Positions 32,669 to 42,998 of a stretch of DNA of 63,039 bases are shown one piece after another. Origin of the DNA: Halocafeteria seosinensis (Eukaryota > Sar > Bigyra > Bicosoecida); NCBI GenBank assembly GCA_001687465.1, contig LVLI01000481.1, forward strand, positions 1-63,039. Direction: 5' to 3'. Numbering within the stretch: position 1 is the stretch's first letter; the number at the start of each line of letters is the position of its first letter. The notes beneath the pieces are model-generated. The model searched no databases, was not told the DNA's origin, and saw only the letters and a program-made list of their open reading frames with translations. The position numbers and the translations under genes are program-made.

Positions 32669-34325
32669 GAGTACCAAATGAACTAACATATTAGCTTCAG
32701 TGAATTACTGTAGCATTGGTGATGGGCAATACCACAACTCCTTCTACATTAATAATGAAGCAGCTCTGCAGCTTCCGTAATTAATATGTATATCTATGTA
32801 TCTACGAAGACCATTAGCTACCGTACTCCCAACTTTAGTTCGGTTTGTGCATTATCTTCAACAGTCTTACAAGAAGGGGAAATAATCATGCTATTCAGTC
32901 TTCTGATTGAAAGGACCCAGAGACGTAAACTCTGACAAGACCTATAGTGTGTGTATTGGTAATGCTCCTTACAGTGAAGACACTGTCGTTGTTTTTCTAT
33001 CAATTGCTCCATCTTCGGTTTGACAGTTGAGTGCGTATTGTATTGCAGAGGTGTCTGCTACAGGTTACGCTAAGCCATGTGAGGGGTGAACCCTACCAGT
33101 TGAGGAAAAATGCAAGCCAAGCTACACCTCAGTCGTCAATTGAGAAAGTATTCACTAAATCTTGGACGGAGTGGCCCGATCACCTAGCCTCTAGTACTTC
33201 CAGTACTCTGTTGGTATGGTCCGTTCTCCCTCACCTTTGGTGATTTCATTCATTTTGATATTGATCTTCAGAGAGAATCGAGATCTTCCGAGAGACATAT
33301 GTAGTTACCTAAAGCGGGAACTTAAGCGTTCTAGAACACAACCCTCACGGTTTCGGTTCTAGATCTCTCCGATGGGGAATGGACGCATCGGGTCTGCCAA
33401 GAAAGGTTCCGCAATCGCAAACCATTACGAGATAACGTTTCACGCGTTCTGGAAGTCAACCTTTAGCTTGTAAAGACGGTTTCGGTTCTATGCGCCTTTT
33501 ATGGGGACTTCATTATTATAACCACTGTGCATCCCGTAATCATTCCCTAGCAACCGCAGGAGAAAGTAAATAGGTGTTAGTTGATGATCGTGAGGGTTGT
33601 TGTCCGCAAAACAAGCACCTGCTCCTTTGTTCGCATTCAAGGGGTCTGTAACTCTCAAATTTTTTGTCTGTATTGCGTTTGTGGTAAGTGTTTAGAGCGA
33701 GGGAAATAGTTCTGTTACTCCAGCGCTCTCGTTGAGTTCCCCAACCATTTTCTATGCTTACCAAGGCTGCATTTGCGGATGCGGGATAAGATGAAGGATT
33801 GGTAGATACGATTGCTTTGTTGGGAAGAATGGCGACTCAGTGAATGTGGCATGTGGAGTGCGTTAGTGGAGGATGGGAATTTTGGTAATTTGCGTTCAAA
33901 CCTCCCCTCGAGGAACCCCGGGAAAACCTTTTTTGTAATTCTATGGGAGAAAGCCAAACAATTTCACTGCTGCATGAATGGCTTAAGTCGGCTCATTTAT
34001 CAAAGTGGGGAGTGCACGGAAGTAGACAGAGATATATTTATTTGAAAATATGGAAGAAAGGGATGGCATTCGGTGTACTGGCAACGACATAAACCATAGA
34101 ATTCCTGAGGGAGAAAATGTGGACCCCGACCTTTTTTGCCCCCTGACGAAACGCCCTGCATGTCGACCGCATCATGTTGTGCTGGATCATTATACACGAA
34201 CGCTAATGGACGATTTGATATGCTTTGCAGGGTAGGCAGCTAGTTTTACCAGCCTCCAATATATCGTTTTCGTTTTATTTGTGGTTACTTGTCTTTTTTT
34301 TTTTGGGAAACACAACCGCTACAAA
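32669..34325. other. Large gene-poor gap (1.66 kb)
   Basis: Only short, unsupported ORFs. Contains two copies of acggtttcggttct (33347-33360, 33475-33488). A GCCTTTTAT at 33494-33502 resembles a U5 snRNA loop, and an AAATTTTTTG at 33657-33666 resembles an Sm site, but the spacing is long (see findings). Confidence 0.4.
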
Positions 34326-35971
34326 ATGTCTGCTGAAAAGGAAGAAGATTTGCTCAACTATGACGAGGAAGATGAAGCACCTCCCGCACAAAATGGTGCC
34401 GCCGCTGACAAAGGTGATTCTGCCCAAAAGTATGCTGAATTTTCGACACTTTCGACCCGTTCGGAGTGATGGATCATCCTTGGAGGGGACAACTAATGAC
34501 CCTATATCTATCTCATGATTTGCAGAGGACACTACGCTGGGGTCCATAGCTCGGGATTCCGCGATTTTCTTTTGAAACCGGAATTGATGAGATCTATCGT
34601 GGATTGCGGCTTTGAACACCCCTCTGAAGGTAGGAAGAACTTCGACATGACGTCCCAACTGAACGGACTGTCTTCATCATCGTCATCATAATCCCCACAA
34701 TTTTGGACACTTGCTGCAGTTCAACATGAGGCTATCCCTCAATCTTTGGTTGGTATGGATGTCTTGAGTCAAGCCAAATCAGGAATGGGGAAGACAGCGG
34801 TGTTCGTGTTGTCGACTCTGCACCAATTGAAGCCTGAGAAGAACGAGGTGTCTTGTCTTGTGGTTTGCCCAACACGAGAGTTGGCCTTCCAGATTGGTAA
34901 TGAGTACAACCGTTTCACGAAATACATGCCCGATGTCAAATGTGGGGTGTTCTATGGTGGTGTCCCGAAAACGGAGCACCAGAAGCTTCTGAAAGAAGAA
35001 GTCCCCAACATCGTCGTCGGCACCCCGGGGCGTCTGATCGACCTGATCGACAGTGGGGACTTGAATGTGAAGAAGGTCAAGTTCTTCATTTTGGACGAAT
35101 GCGACAAAATGCTCGAGGCTGTAGACATGCGTCGTCAAGTCCAGAAGATCTTCATGGCCACTCCTCTCCAGAAGCAAGTGATGATGTTTTCGGCCACCAT
35201 GCCTGCTGAGATTCGCCCGATTTGCAAGAAGTTTATGCAAGATGTACGTGCCTTAACAAAAGTGGTGTTGTTATTGAAGGGAAGGCGCTTAACCGTTTGA
35301 CTCCTTTGCGTGGATCGTTGCTTTCGTTTCTTCCAGCCTCTTGAGATTTACATCGAGGACGACTCCAAGCTAACTCTGCATGGGTTGCAGCAGTACTACG
35401 TGAAACTCGATCCAGAAAAGAAGAATCGAAAGCTTTCCGATCTGTTGGATGCTCTTGATTTCAACCAGGTTGTCATTTTTGTCAAGAGCGGTCCTCGTGC
35501 CAGAGAACTTGATAGGCTTCTGACAGAATGCAACTTCCCGTCGATCCACATTCACGGGCACATGCCTCAGCAAGATCGTATTAAGCGATATGAGGCATTC
35601 CGCAAAGGGGAGTCGCGAATCCTCGTGACCACCAACCTATTCGGACGAGGAATGGACATTGAACGTGTGAATATTGTTATCAATTACGATTTCCCGACCG
35701 ATGACGAAAGGTCAGGTGAAAAGGCCTCGGATCAATATCTGCACAGAGTTGGTCGCGCGGGCCGTTTTGGAACCAAAGGCCTAGCTGTATCTTTCGTTGG
35801 TAGCGAAGAGGATGAAAAAGCTCTAAAATCAGTCCAGGATCGTTTTGAAGTGAGCATTCCGGAATTGCCCGAAGTGATCGACCAGAAGACGTATAGTAAG
35901 TGTTCATTTCGTTTCTATATTACAAGAGTGCTCGTAACATTGCATTGCTCGCAATTTATTTTACAGTGTAA
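34326..35971 (+). CDS. DDX39B: ATP-dependent RNA helicase UAP56/DDX39 (Sub2)
   Basis: Exons 34326-34429, 34526-34629, 34720-35243, 35337-35895, 35967-35971; 431 residues, the length of UAP56. The final exon contributes only five bases and completes Met then TAA. DEAD-box motifs: Q-motif region [16 protein letters not shown], Walker [29 protein letters not shown] (DECD, the UAP56 variant of DEAD), [25 protein letters not shown]. Acts in pre-mRNA splicing and mRNA export in the TREX complex, fitting an intron-rich genome. Acidic N terminus as in the family. Convergent with dihydrolipoyl dehydrogenase (83-base gap). Confidence 0.95.
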
Positions 35972-36054
35972 CTTGTGTATCTCAATGAATAAATTGTGTA
36001 TGGACAATGATCACATCAACTTCCCTCTAGATATCCATTCTACATTCCACCACC

Positions 36055-37982
36055 CTAGAAGTGGATAGGATGATCGTAAACAGACATGCACGCCTCCTTA
36101 AATGCTTCCGACAGGGTTGGATGAGCATGACAAGTTCTGGCGAGGTCTTCGCTGGAAGCACCGTACTCAACGCCAACTACTCCTTCGGCAATCATTTCTC
36201 CGGCATTTGGGCCAATGATGTGGATCCCAAGAATCCTGTCAGTCTTCTTGTCCGAGAGAATTTTCACCATGCCTTCACTGTCGAGATTAGCTCGGGCACG
36301 GCTGTTGGCCTGCATCGGGAAGGTGCCCTTTCGGTATTCCACTCCTTCTTCCTTCAGTTGTTCTTCGGACTTGCCCACAGAGGCGACTTCTGGAAATGTG
36401 TATACAACACCAGGTATAGCGTCGTAGTTGACATGGCCGGGAAGTCCAGCAATGTTCTCAATTGTAGCGATACCTTCCTCTTCAGCTTTGTGCGCCAACA
36501 TCGGACCTCGTACTGCATCACCAATGGCCCATACTCCAGGTACATTTGTCTTGAACTCATCGTCAATTTCAATTCGCCCCATCTTGTCCGTCTTGATTCC
36601 CAAGGTGTCCAGACCAAGTCCCTCAGTGTAGGGGCGACGACCTGTGGCAACCAAAACCACGTCTGCCTCCAAGGTACGAGATTCTCCCCCGCTCGCAGGC
36701 TCAACGGTGAGTTTTACACCGTCGTTTGTAACTTCGGAGCTGGTAACTTTTGTACCCAGCTCGAACTTCATTCCTTGTTTCTTCAAAGACTTTTGGAACA
36801 TGTTTCCTAATTCTTGGTCCATAGCTGGGACAATTCGATCCATGAATTCAACACAAGTAACCTCGGTTCCAAAACGACGCCAGACAGAGCCCATCTCTAA
36901 GCCAATGTATCCTCCGCCGATCAGTATCATCTTCTTGGGCACTTCCTTTAGATCTAAAGCGCCAGTGGAATCTACGATACGGCCTTTTTCATTATCGATG
37001 GGAACAGGGGGCAAAGGTGTAACCTCAGAGCCTGTTGCTAGCACAATGTTCTTCGCTTTCAACGTTTGCTCCCCACCGTCCAACAGTGAAGCCTTGACGG
37101 TATCGTTGCTAGTGAGTGTTCCCTTCCCTTTGATATATTCGACTTTGTTTTTCTTGAAAAGGGACTCAATGCCACCGGTGAGACCTTTGACTACTTTGTC
37201 CTTGGATTTAAGAACCTTGTCCAAGTCGAAGGAGACGTCGTTGACATTGATCCCGTGGTGTTTGAAGTCATTCTTAGCATGTTCATATAAATGCGACGTC
37301 TGTAAGAGGGCTTTGGAGGGAATGCAACCAACATTGAGGCAAGTACCACCCAAGCTTCCTCGGTATTCCACACAGGCAGTCTGTGAAACCCAATCCAACC
37401 CAAATCCATAATCAGTACATGGGAGTAATCCAGAGGATGAACCCGATGACCTACCTTCAGTCCCAATTGTCCCGCTTTGATGGCAGCCACATAGCCCCCT
37501 GGGCCTCCTCCTACGACAACCACATCGTACTCTGCACTTTTGTAGCACAGTGTTTTGTACCTCATCTATTACTTCCTGTTCCAAAGTGCTCGTGTGTGCT
37601 TACCTCCTTCCCCTGAAGCAGCCGCTGCAGAGAAGTTGCGGATGATTTGGAAGGTCTGCAGACACGAAACGTGAGAAAAAGGAAAACGTGTTCGTGTGTT
37701 TGCGTGCATGCAAGTCACTAGCTGGTGCATGACCCTCGCAACAAGATATGACTCCCAATACACTTTTTGTCCCCTTCATTTTCCCCTTTCGAGGAACCCT
37801 CCACGTCACAACCCGGAACACGGTGCCAAACTTGCATCATCATGGTCTTCCGCGACAAAAGGCACAGAAGAAACATCGAAAGCAGCATGCCATAAATAAC
37901 GCACTTGTACCTGGGGCCTAAACGCGGGGGCAAATGCCCTGGAGGCCGTCATCGAACGGCGAAAGAATTGCTGAGACAACAT
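36055..37982 (-). CDS. DLD: Dihydrolipoyl dehydrogenase (E3), mitochondrial
   Basis: Minus-strand exons 37982-37911, 37655-37604, 37531-37455, 37380-36055; 508 residues. The first two exons encode an Arg/Ser/Ala presequence ([20 protein letters not shown] ... SAAAASGEG). Then FAD-binding [15 protein letters not shown], the redox disulphide [16 protein letters not shown] (Cys81/Cys86), NAD-binding [20 protein letters not shown], and the dimer-interface catalytic [10 protein letters not shown] (His487/Glu492). Reoxidises dihydrolipoamide in pyruvate, 2-oxoglutarate, branched-chain and glycine cleavage complexes. Introns 74 to 255 nt. All expected catalytic residues are present. Confidence 0.95.
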
Positions 37983-38561
37983 GATGGGGGTCTTAGCTAA
38001 AACAAGCACACCCTGAACCGAAGGTGGAGAAAAACACGAACTCAGCAAGCAGTAAACACGTGCAAAGCTGCAGTCAGACCAACAATTCTGTGGAAATTCA
38101 TTCTGCGGCGTACAGAAAGACTTGGATAGTATTGGGTGTAACTAGAATTGTTCAGGACGCACATTTCCTACAAGGGTGTAAATTACCTAAGATAGTTTAA
38201 CTACTTGTACCAAGAGGAAGTGTACGATTGACGTGTATGGCACTCGAGAATTAAATTGCGGTTTAGAGAGCTCGTTTGTTGGCGCATAGACAGAGATAAT
38301 GTTGTGCACAAGGACTCAAAATGAACCCAGACAGGTTGTCGGTGTTATCTTCGTCAAAGCGTCTAGCGTCTAGCTGTTGATGATGTCGTACACGTGGGCA
38401 GTAGTAATTGTCCTCTACACTTGGACGAGAGTGATTTTTTCGTATTTTTGTACCGTCAACGTCTCCTTGTCCATGTTGTACGTGCAATGCAATTCGTGCA
38501 GGGAATATATGGCGACGGCGCGCTACTCAGAGCACACACACAAATAACGTTACACAAATGT

Positions 38562-38712
38562 GACAGATAGCCCACTGGCCGGGAAGTTGACCGCATCCTC
38601 TTAAACTCAGAGGCAGCTGGGTTAACCAGTGTCCCGTCGCTGCTTAACAAGGGCGCATACCGCTCCTCGTTAAGAGGATGCGGTCAACTCCTCGGCTGGT
38701 GGGCTATCTGTC
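38562..38712. mobile_element. MITE with 43-bp terminal inverted repeats
   Basis: 38562-38604 and 38670-38712 are inverted repeats of 43 nt with about 4 mismatches (outer gacagatagccca, inner cgcatcctcttaa). The 65-nt middle has no ORF. A CA-rich flank (acacaaatgt) precedes the left end as in the copies at 3610 and 62910. No clear target-site duplication. Non-autonomous DNA transposon or similar foldback element. Confidence 0.8.
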
Positions 38713-38737
38713 CCATATACATATATACCGGTACCCC

Positions 38738-38774
<37 letters not shown>

Positions 38775-38776
38775 AT
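38738..38776. repeat. TA/TG microsatellite
   Basis: A run of about nine TA units followed by about ten GT units immediately right of the MITE. Confidence 0.85.
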
Positions 38777-39373
38777 ACGGTGTAGTGTGTACCTGCGAAG
38801 TCGTTAGATGCGGAAGTGCTGGGCGGCCTGGGCCCCTACAACCTTTGACAAACCTGTACCTGGTCTTGTATGCATCTGCAACGACGAAAACGAGGCGTTA
38901 ATTCTTTTCTTCACACGCGCCCACACTGCACAATTGATCGTTAATTACATTGCTACAGAAAGAAAACGAATCAACTCAAGGCTTTTCTTGACTCTTCACC
39001 GTACTGTTGTACGTACAAGTACAAGTACAGGGTACAATTGTACAAGCTCACTGCACTACCATCCAACTTTCGACGCATAGCCTCGTGTTGGTTGAATGTG
39101 GGAGGTATTTTAGTACCGTACTGATACCGGTAGTACAGTACCATGCGTGACATGGTCTGACATGATGGTCACCCCGGGTCATGAGTGGTATCGGCGAAGC
39201 ATTTGGAGTCAGGTGCGGCAGCCGGCCGACGGCCGTTTACCCTTGACAGGCACCTTCACAAGTCGAGATTTACGCGCGCGCACCACATTTACCTGGATTA
39301 ATTCCAGAGTTTGTGGCATTGTGGTATTCCTGGCTATTATTTGTACGACTGAAACTGCGCTACAAAGCAGACG

Positions 39374-42006
39374 ATGGCTGCTGAAGAGGAAGGAAGCAGG
39401 GAAACTGCCTTGCTAGCTTGGGTAAGTGGATGGTGCTGTACGACTTCGCAAGGGTGCTTTACCCGGGCGTGAGTATTTTGCAGCTGAACACATGGGCATC
39501 TGAGGATGATCCAGCAGAGACAATCCTTGATTTTGCTGATGGAGGAGTTCTGTCGGTGATCGTCTCTGATTGGTAAGCTACTGATCGTTGTTTGGGCTAG
39601 ACAGCCCACTTTTACTTCTGGTGGTTGCGTGGATCCAGTTATCCGGACGGGGGAACACCAGATGAAGACCAAGGTCTCCAAGGTGTGATCGACCACACAC
39701 TACAATTACTTGGAGTACGTACTGCAACTTGTGCGTGCTGTCATGAATTGTTACTAAGTGTACGGCAAATTGCAGGACTCCATCGAACCACCTGAGATCC
39801 CTTCTTCGGAAGAAGCGCTTGACGAGTCCAAGAGTAGACAACGAGTGATGCGAGCGACTCAGCTCGTACTTGCTGGTGCCGTCAACAGCAAAATCAGGGA
39901 AGACCACATCGAAGTCATACAGAGTCTGGATGAGGACACACAGGAAAGCCTTATGCTGTGTATCCAAGAAATAATCGTAGACAGCGCTGAGACACCTCAA
40001 AAGGAGGGGACTGCTCAAAAGAACAATGAAGCAACCCCCTTAAGCGCACAGAATGAGGAGACTCCTTCAAAAGATACCCCGGACTCACGGATGACGCAAG
40101 GCAGCCCAGTGTCTCCTGGCAGCCGAAGGCGGAGCAGCTTCGGAGGCACGAGTCTGTTGGACAATGAATTTGATATGATAACACAAGAATGGTACGTGGA
40201 ACGTTGTTATGCTGTGTTAATTATTTGGGAATGCAACAACCCCTTAGCGTTGAACACAGTGCGGATTCTGCCGAGGCAACCAAAGAGTTGGAAAAGCTGA
40301 AACAAGAAAAGCAGCAACTTGAGGCTCGGTTGGCAAAATTGCAACGCAAGGCTTCGGAAGCTGAATCTCTAAGAGATGAAGTCGATACTCTCCGCCCCTT
40401 AGTATCTCGCAATCACCAAGCGGAGGAACAGATCAAACGTTTGAAAGGGAAGCTCGAAGACATGGAAACGCTGAAGACGAACATAAGTAAGCTAGAGAGT
40501 AGAAACAACGAGTTGGTGCAACAAAATCTGTCTCTAGAAGAGGAAATACAAAAGATCCCCAACCTTCAGTCCTCCCTTGAGAGTGCTCGTAATGCAAAGT
40601 GCGACGCGGAAATGAAAATTAGTGATCTCCAAAATCAACTACAAGAAATGAGTACCAACTTGGAAGCGTCCAACAATCAAGTCTCAGAACTCCAGCGACA
40701 GCTTCAGGCATCCGAAAGTCAGGCTGTATATTCTTCTGGGACAAGTGCAGAAGAAGAGGAGGGAAGTACGACGAGTGTTGCCACAGGTGTATCGGAATTA
40801 AACCCAGAACTCTCAGAAAAATTGCAACGACTACAAAAGGAAAACGAACGACTAAAACAATCCCTAAGTGGATACGACCAGGAGCACATTAGTAAACTCC
40901 AAGATCAAGTAGACGATGAAGCTAGGTTAAAGCATCAGTTCGAGAGCAGGTATCGGGAGACTCAGGCACAAATGAAACAGGCTCAGAGCGAGCTCGAGCA
41001 AACCAAAACGTCGTTGGAAGAAACGCTAAAACAGGTGCAAGAAAAAGCAGCCCAGGTAAAGCAGTGGGAAAATAGAGCGTCGCAACTTGAGGAACAGCTA
41101 AGGGAGCACAAAGCCATCCAGTCAAAACTTAGGGAGAAAGAGCAAGAAGTGTCTGAAATGCATGAACAACTTAGGAAATACAAACGAGAGTATCAAAAAG
41201 TCAATTCGGAGCTAACGAGACTGCGCCGAGATGCCGAAGGAGGGACAACTCACACGGGTGAAATACGAGTACAGCTCAATCAATGCCTCAGCGACAATCA
41301 GGAGTTGCAGGCAGAAAATGAACGTCTTCAGGAAGAACTGCGAAATGCTCAATTACACAACACACGCAAAGGGGGTGTCCAAACTCGTCAGCAAAAATTG
41401 CAGAGCTCTGTAGACGAAATCGAAGATGCAAACTATAGCATGGTGCACAGTACAGACCACTTACTTAAGCGTTTGAGAAACGAGGAATCACAGCGAAGAA
41501 CCTTCTCTACAAGGTGCGCCGAAGCAGTGGCAGAAAAAGAAAAGCTTCAAACACAATGTAGGCAGTGTGAAGAAGAGCTGGAAAATTCACGAGTTGAGAA
41601 CCAGAATCTCCAACTCCAACTCGAACGGTTAAAGAGGCATATTGAATCCAAGGGTTTTAGTCTTCCTCAAGGTGTTTCAGAAGCAGAGAAGGGGCTATGT
41701 CTATCGAAAGCTGCTTCCAAACCCCAAAGCTTTGCAACGAGCCGAGGTGAAATACCGGAGAATGACAAGGAACACGACAAAGACAAAGAAAACGTCCCTG
41801 TGAACATAAGCATTGCATCCGAGGCTGACGATGAGTTCTCGCAGAGTGCCTCAGTCTTAAGGAAAGGGATTGATTCATCGTCCTGCGTAAACATTAATAA
41901 GCCAGCAACAGCTCGTCCGTCAGTCTCTGGCAAGCAGATGCCACGACGCAGCATTTACAACCGGAAGAAGACAAAGCCATTGTCAACACACACTGTTGGA
42001 AAGTAA
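39374..42006 (+). CDS. HOOK-domain dynein adaptor-like coiled-coil protein
   Basis: Exons 39374-39421, 39484-39572, 39639-39714, 39776-40191, 40248-42006; 795 residues. The first ~140 residues match the HOOK domain: LLAWLNTWASEDD, ILDFADGGVLSVIVSD, ATQLVLAGAVNSKIREDHIE, SLDEDTQESLMLCIQEII (the helix that binds dynein light intermediate chain). A short disordered Ser/Pro linker is followed by about 400 residues of heptad coiled coil (LEKLKQEKQQLEARLAKLQ etc.) and a basic C-terminal tail. HOOK proteins link cargo to dynein on microtubules. The intron at 40192-40247 is 56 nt. HOOK versus the related CCDC88 class is not separable by eye. Confidence 0.82.
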
Positions 42007-42398
42007 GCTTTTGTAAATCGTCTTCCTTGAGATTTCACAGTGGGCAGAGATATTGATTGCTATGAGGTTGCGCATAGAGGGGTGATAGTCTTTAGATGTT
42101 CACTAGTCAATGGACTAGCAATGATGTCCTCCGCACACTCATCGAACCATTTCCTTGTGTAGGTGCATAACCGTGACTTGATATGCTACAGTTCAATTGC
42201 CACACTATACGTACTTTTCTAAATAACGTTTCCTTCGCAAACTTTCTGTGCTCCTTAAGTAATTCGAGTTGTAACTTTCACCGTGGCTGATCACGGTGGA
42301 TGCTTAAAGTTCCTTAGTTGGCCTAAAGTTGAAGTTATTGTGTATTGCACAATTTGCACTATACTATAAAGGTCTATGTATGGAGACACTAGGAACTG
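42007..42398. other. Intergenic
   Basis: Contains a 7-bp perfect inverted repeat caccgtg...cacggtg near 42280-42299, possibly a hairpin or operator-like site. No gene. Confidence 0.35.
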
Positions 42399-42890
42399 AT
42401 GAGTGCAACCATGCAACAGGAGCCGCAGTCGGGAGCGAGCGCAATGGCTCGCTTCCGTGAAAAAGTCGCTCAGTTCGAGTTCCACGCTGCCAAATTGGTG
42501 GAAGTGGATTCCAAAGTGAAGCAATACAGTGACTGGTCAGAGCTAATAAAGCAAGAAGTGTCCAGCATCGCTTCTGGTAAAGCTCCAGAGGTGTCATTCG
42601 TCGTGGCTCCGTCTATACCGCAGGTCTCATTTAAACCTGCCACTACAGTACAAGGTGGGGACAACTCGGCGCTGGAGGAGGGATCATCGCCCTCCTGCAT
42701 GTGGGCGGTGTCTTCCTCGGCAGAAGCCAAAACGATGCTCGAAAAGAGGAGAAGGGAGTATGCTCGGAGAATAGCCAATTTACAGGAGGAAGCTGGACGG
42801 CATGCGAAAGCCATGGAGCAACTCAATTCACAGATTAGTGCACGAGAGCTCCATAACTCTCTTGTGGAACAGTACAAAGATGTTATATGA
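42399..42890 (+). CDS. Small coiled-coil protein, unknown
   Basis: 163 residues, single exon, ATG 42399. Helical N terminus (MARFREKVAQFEFHAAKLVE) and C-terminal coiled coil (EAKTMLEKRRREYARRIANL, EQLNSQISARELHNSLVEQY) around a Pro/Ser/Val-rich linker. The helix-linker-helix layout resembles a subunit of a larger complex (prefoldin-like or kinetochore-like) but no family fits well. Convergent with carnitine acetyltransferase. Confidence 0.55.
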   Translation: MSATMQQEPQSGASAMARFREKVAQFEFHAAKLVEVDSKVKQYSDWSELIKQEVSSIASGKAPEVSFVVAPSIPQVSFKPATTVQGGDNSALEEGSSPSCMWAVSSSAEAKTMLEKRRREYARRIANLQEEAGRHAKAMEQLNSQISARELHNSLVEQYKDVI

Positions 42891-42998
42891 AACAAATTCA
42901 TATTGCTTGATGGCAGTTTATTTTTACTTGGACACAGAATTGTCGGGTATAATGGGTACATCTAGAATGAGCTAGCTCTAGCTAATTGAAGGAAGCGG

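Larger units (their letters stand above)
37983..39373. other. Gene-poor gap with MITE and microsatellite
   Basis: Holds the 151-bp MITE and the TA/TG tract described separately, and GTAC-rich sequence at about 39005-39050. No ORF with family support. Confidence 0.5.

Noticed and set aside
34275-34658. 127-codon minus-strand ORF
   Set aside because: Antisense to UAP56 exons 1-2 and introns.
36061-37411. Long plus-strand ORFs (up to 255 codons)
   Set aside because: Antisense to dihydrolipoyl dehydrogenase, whose minus-strand frame has all family motifs.
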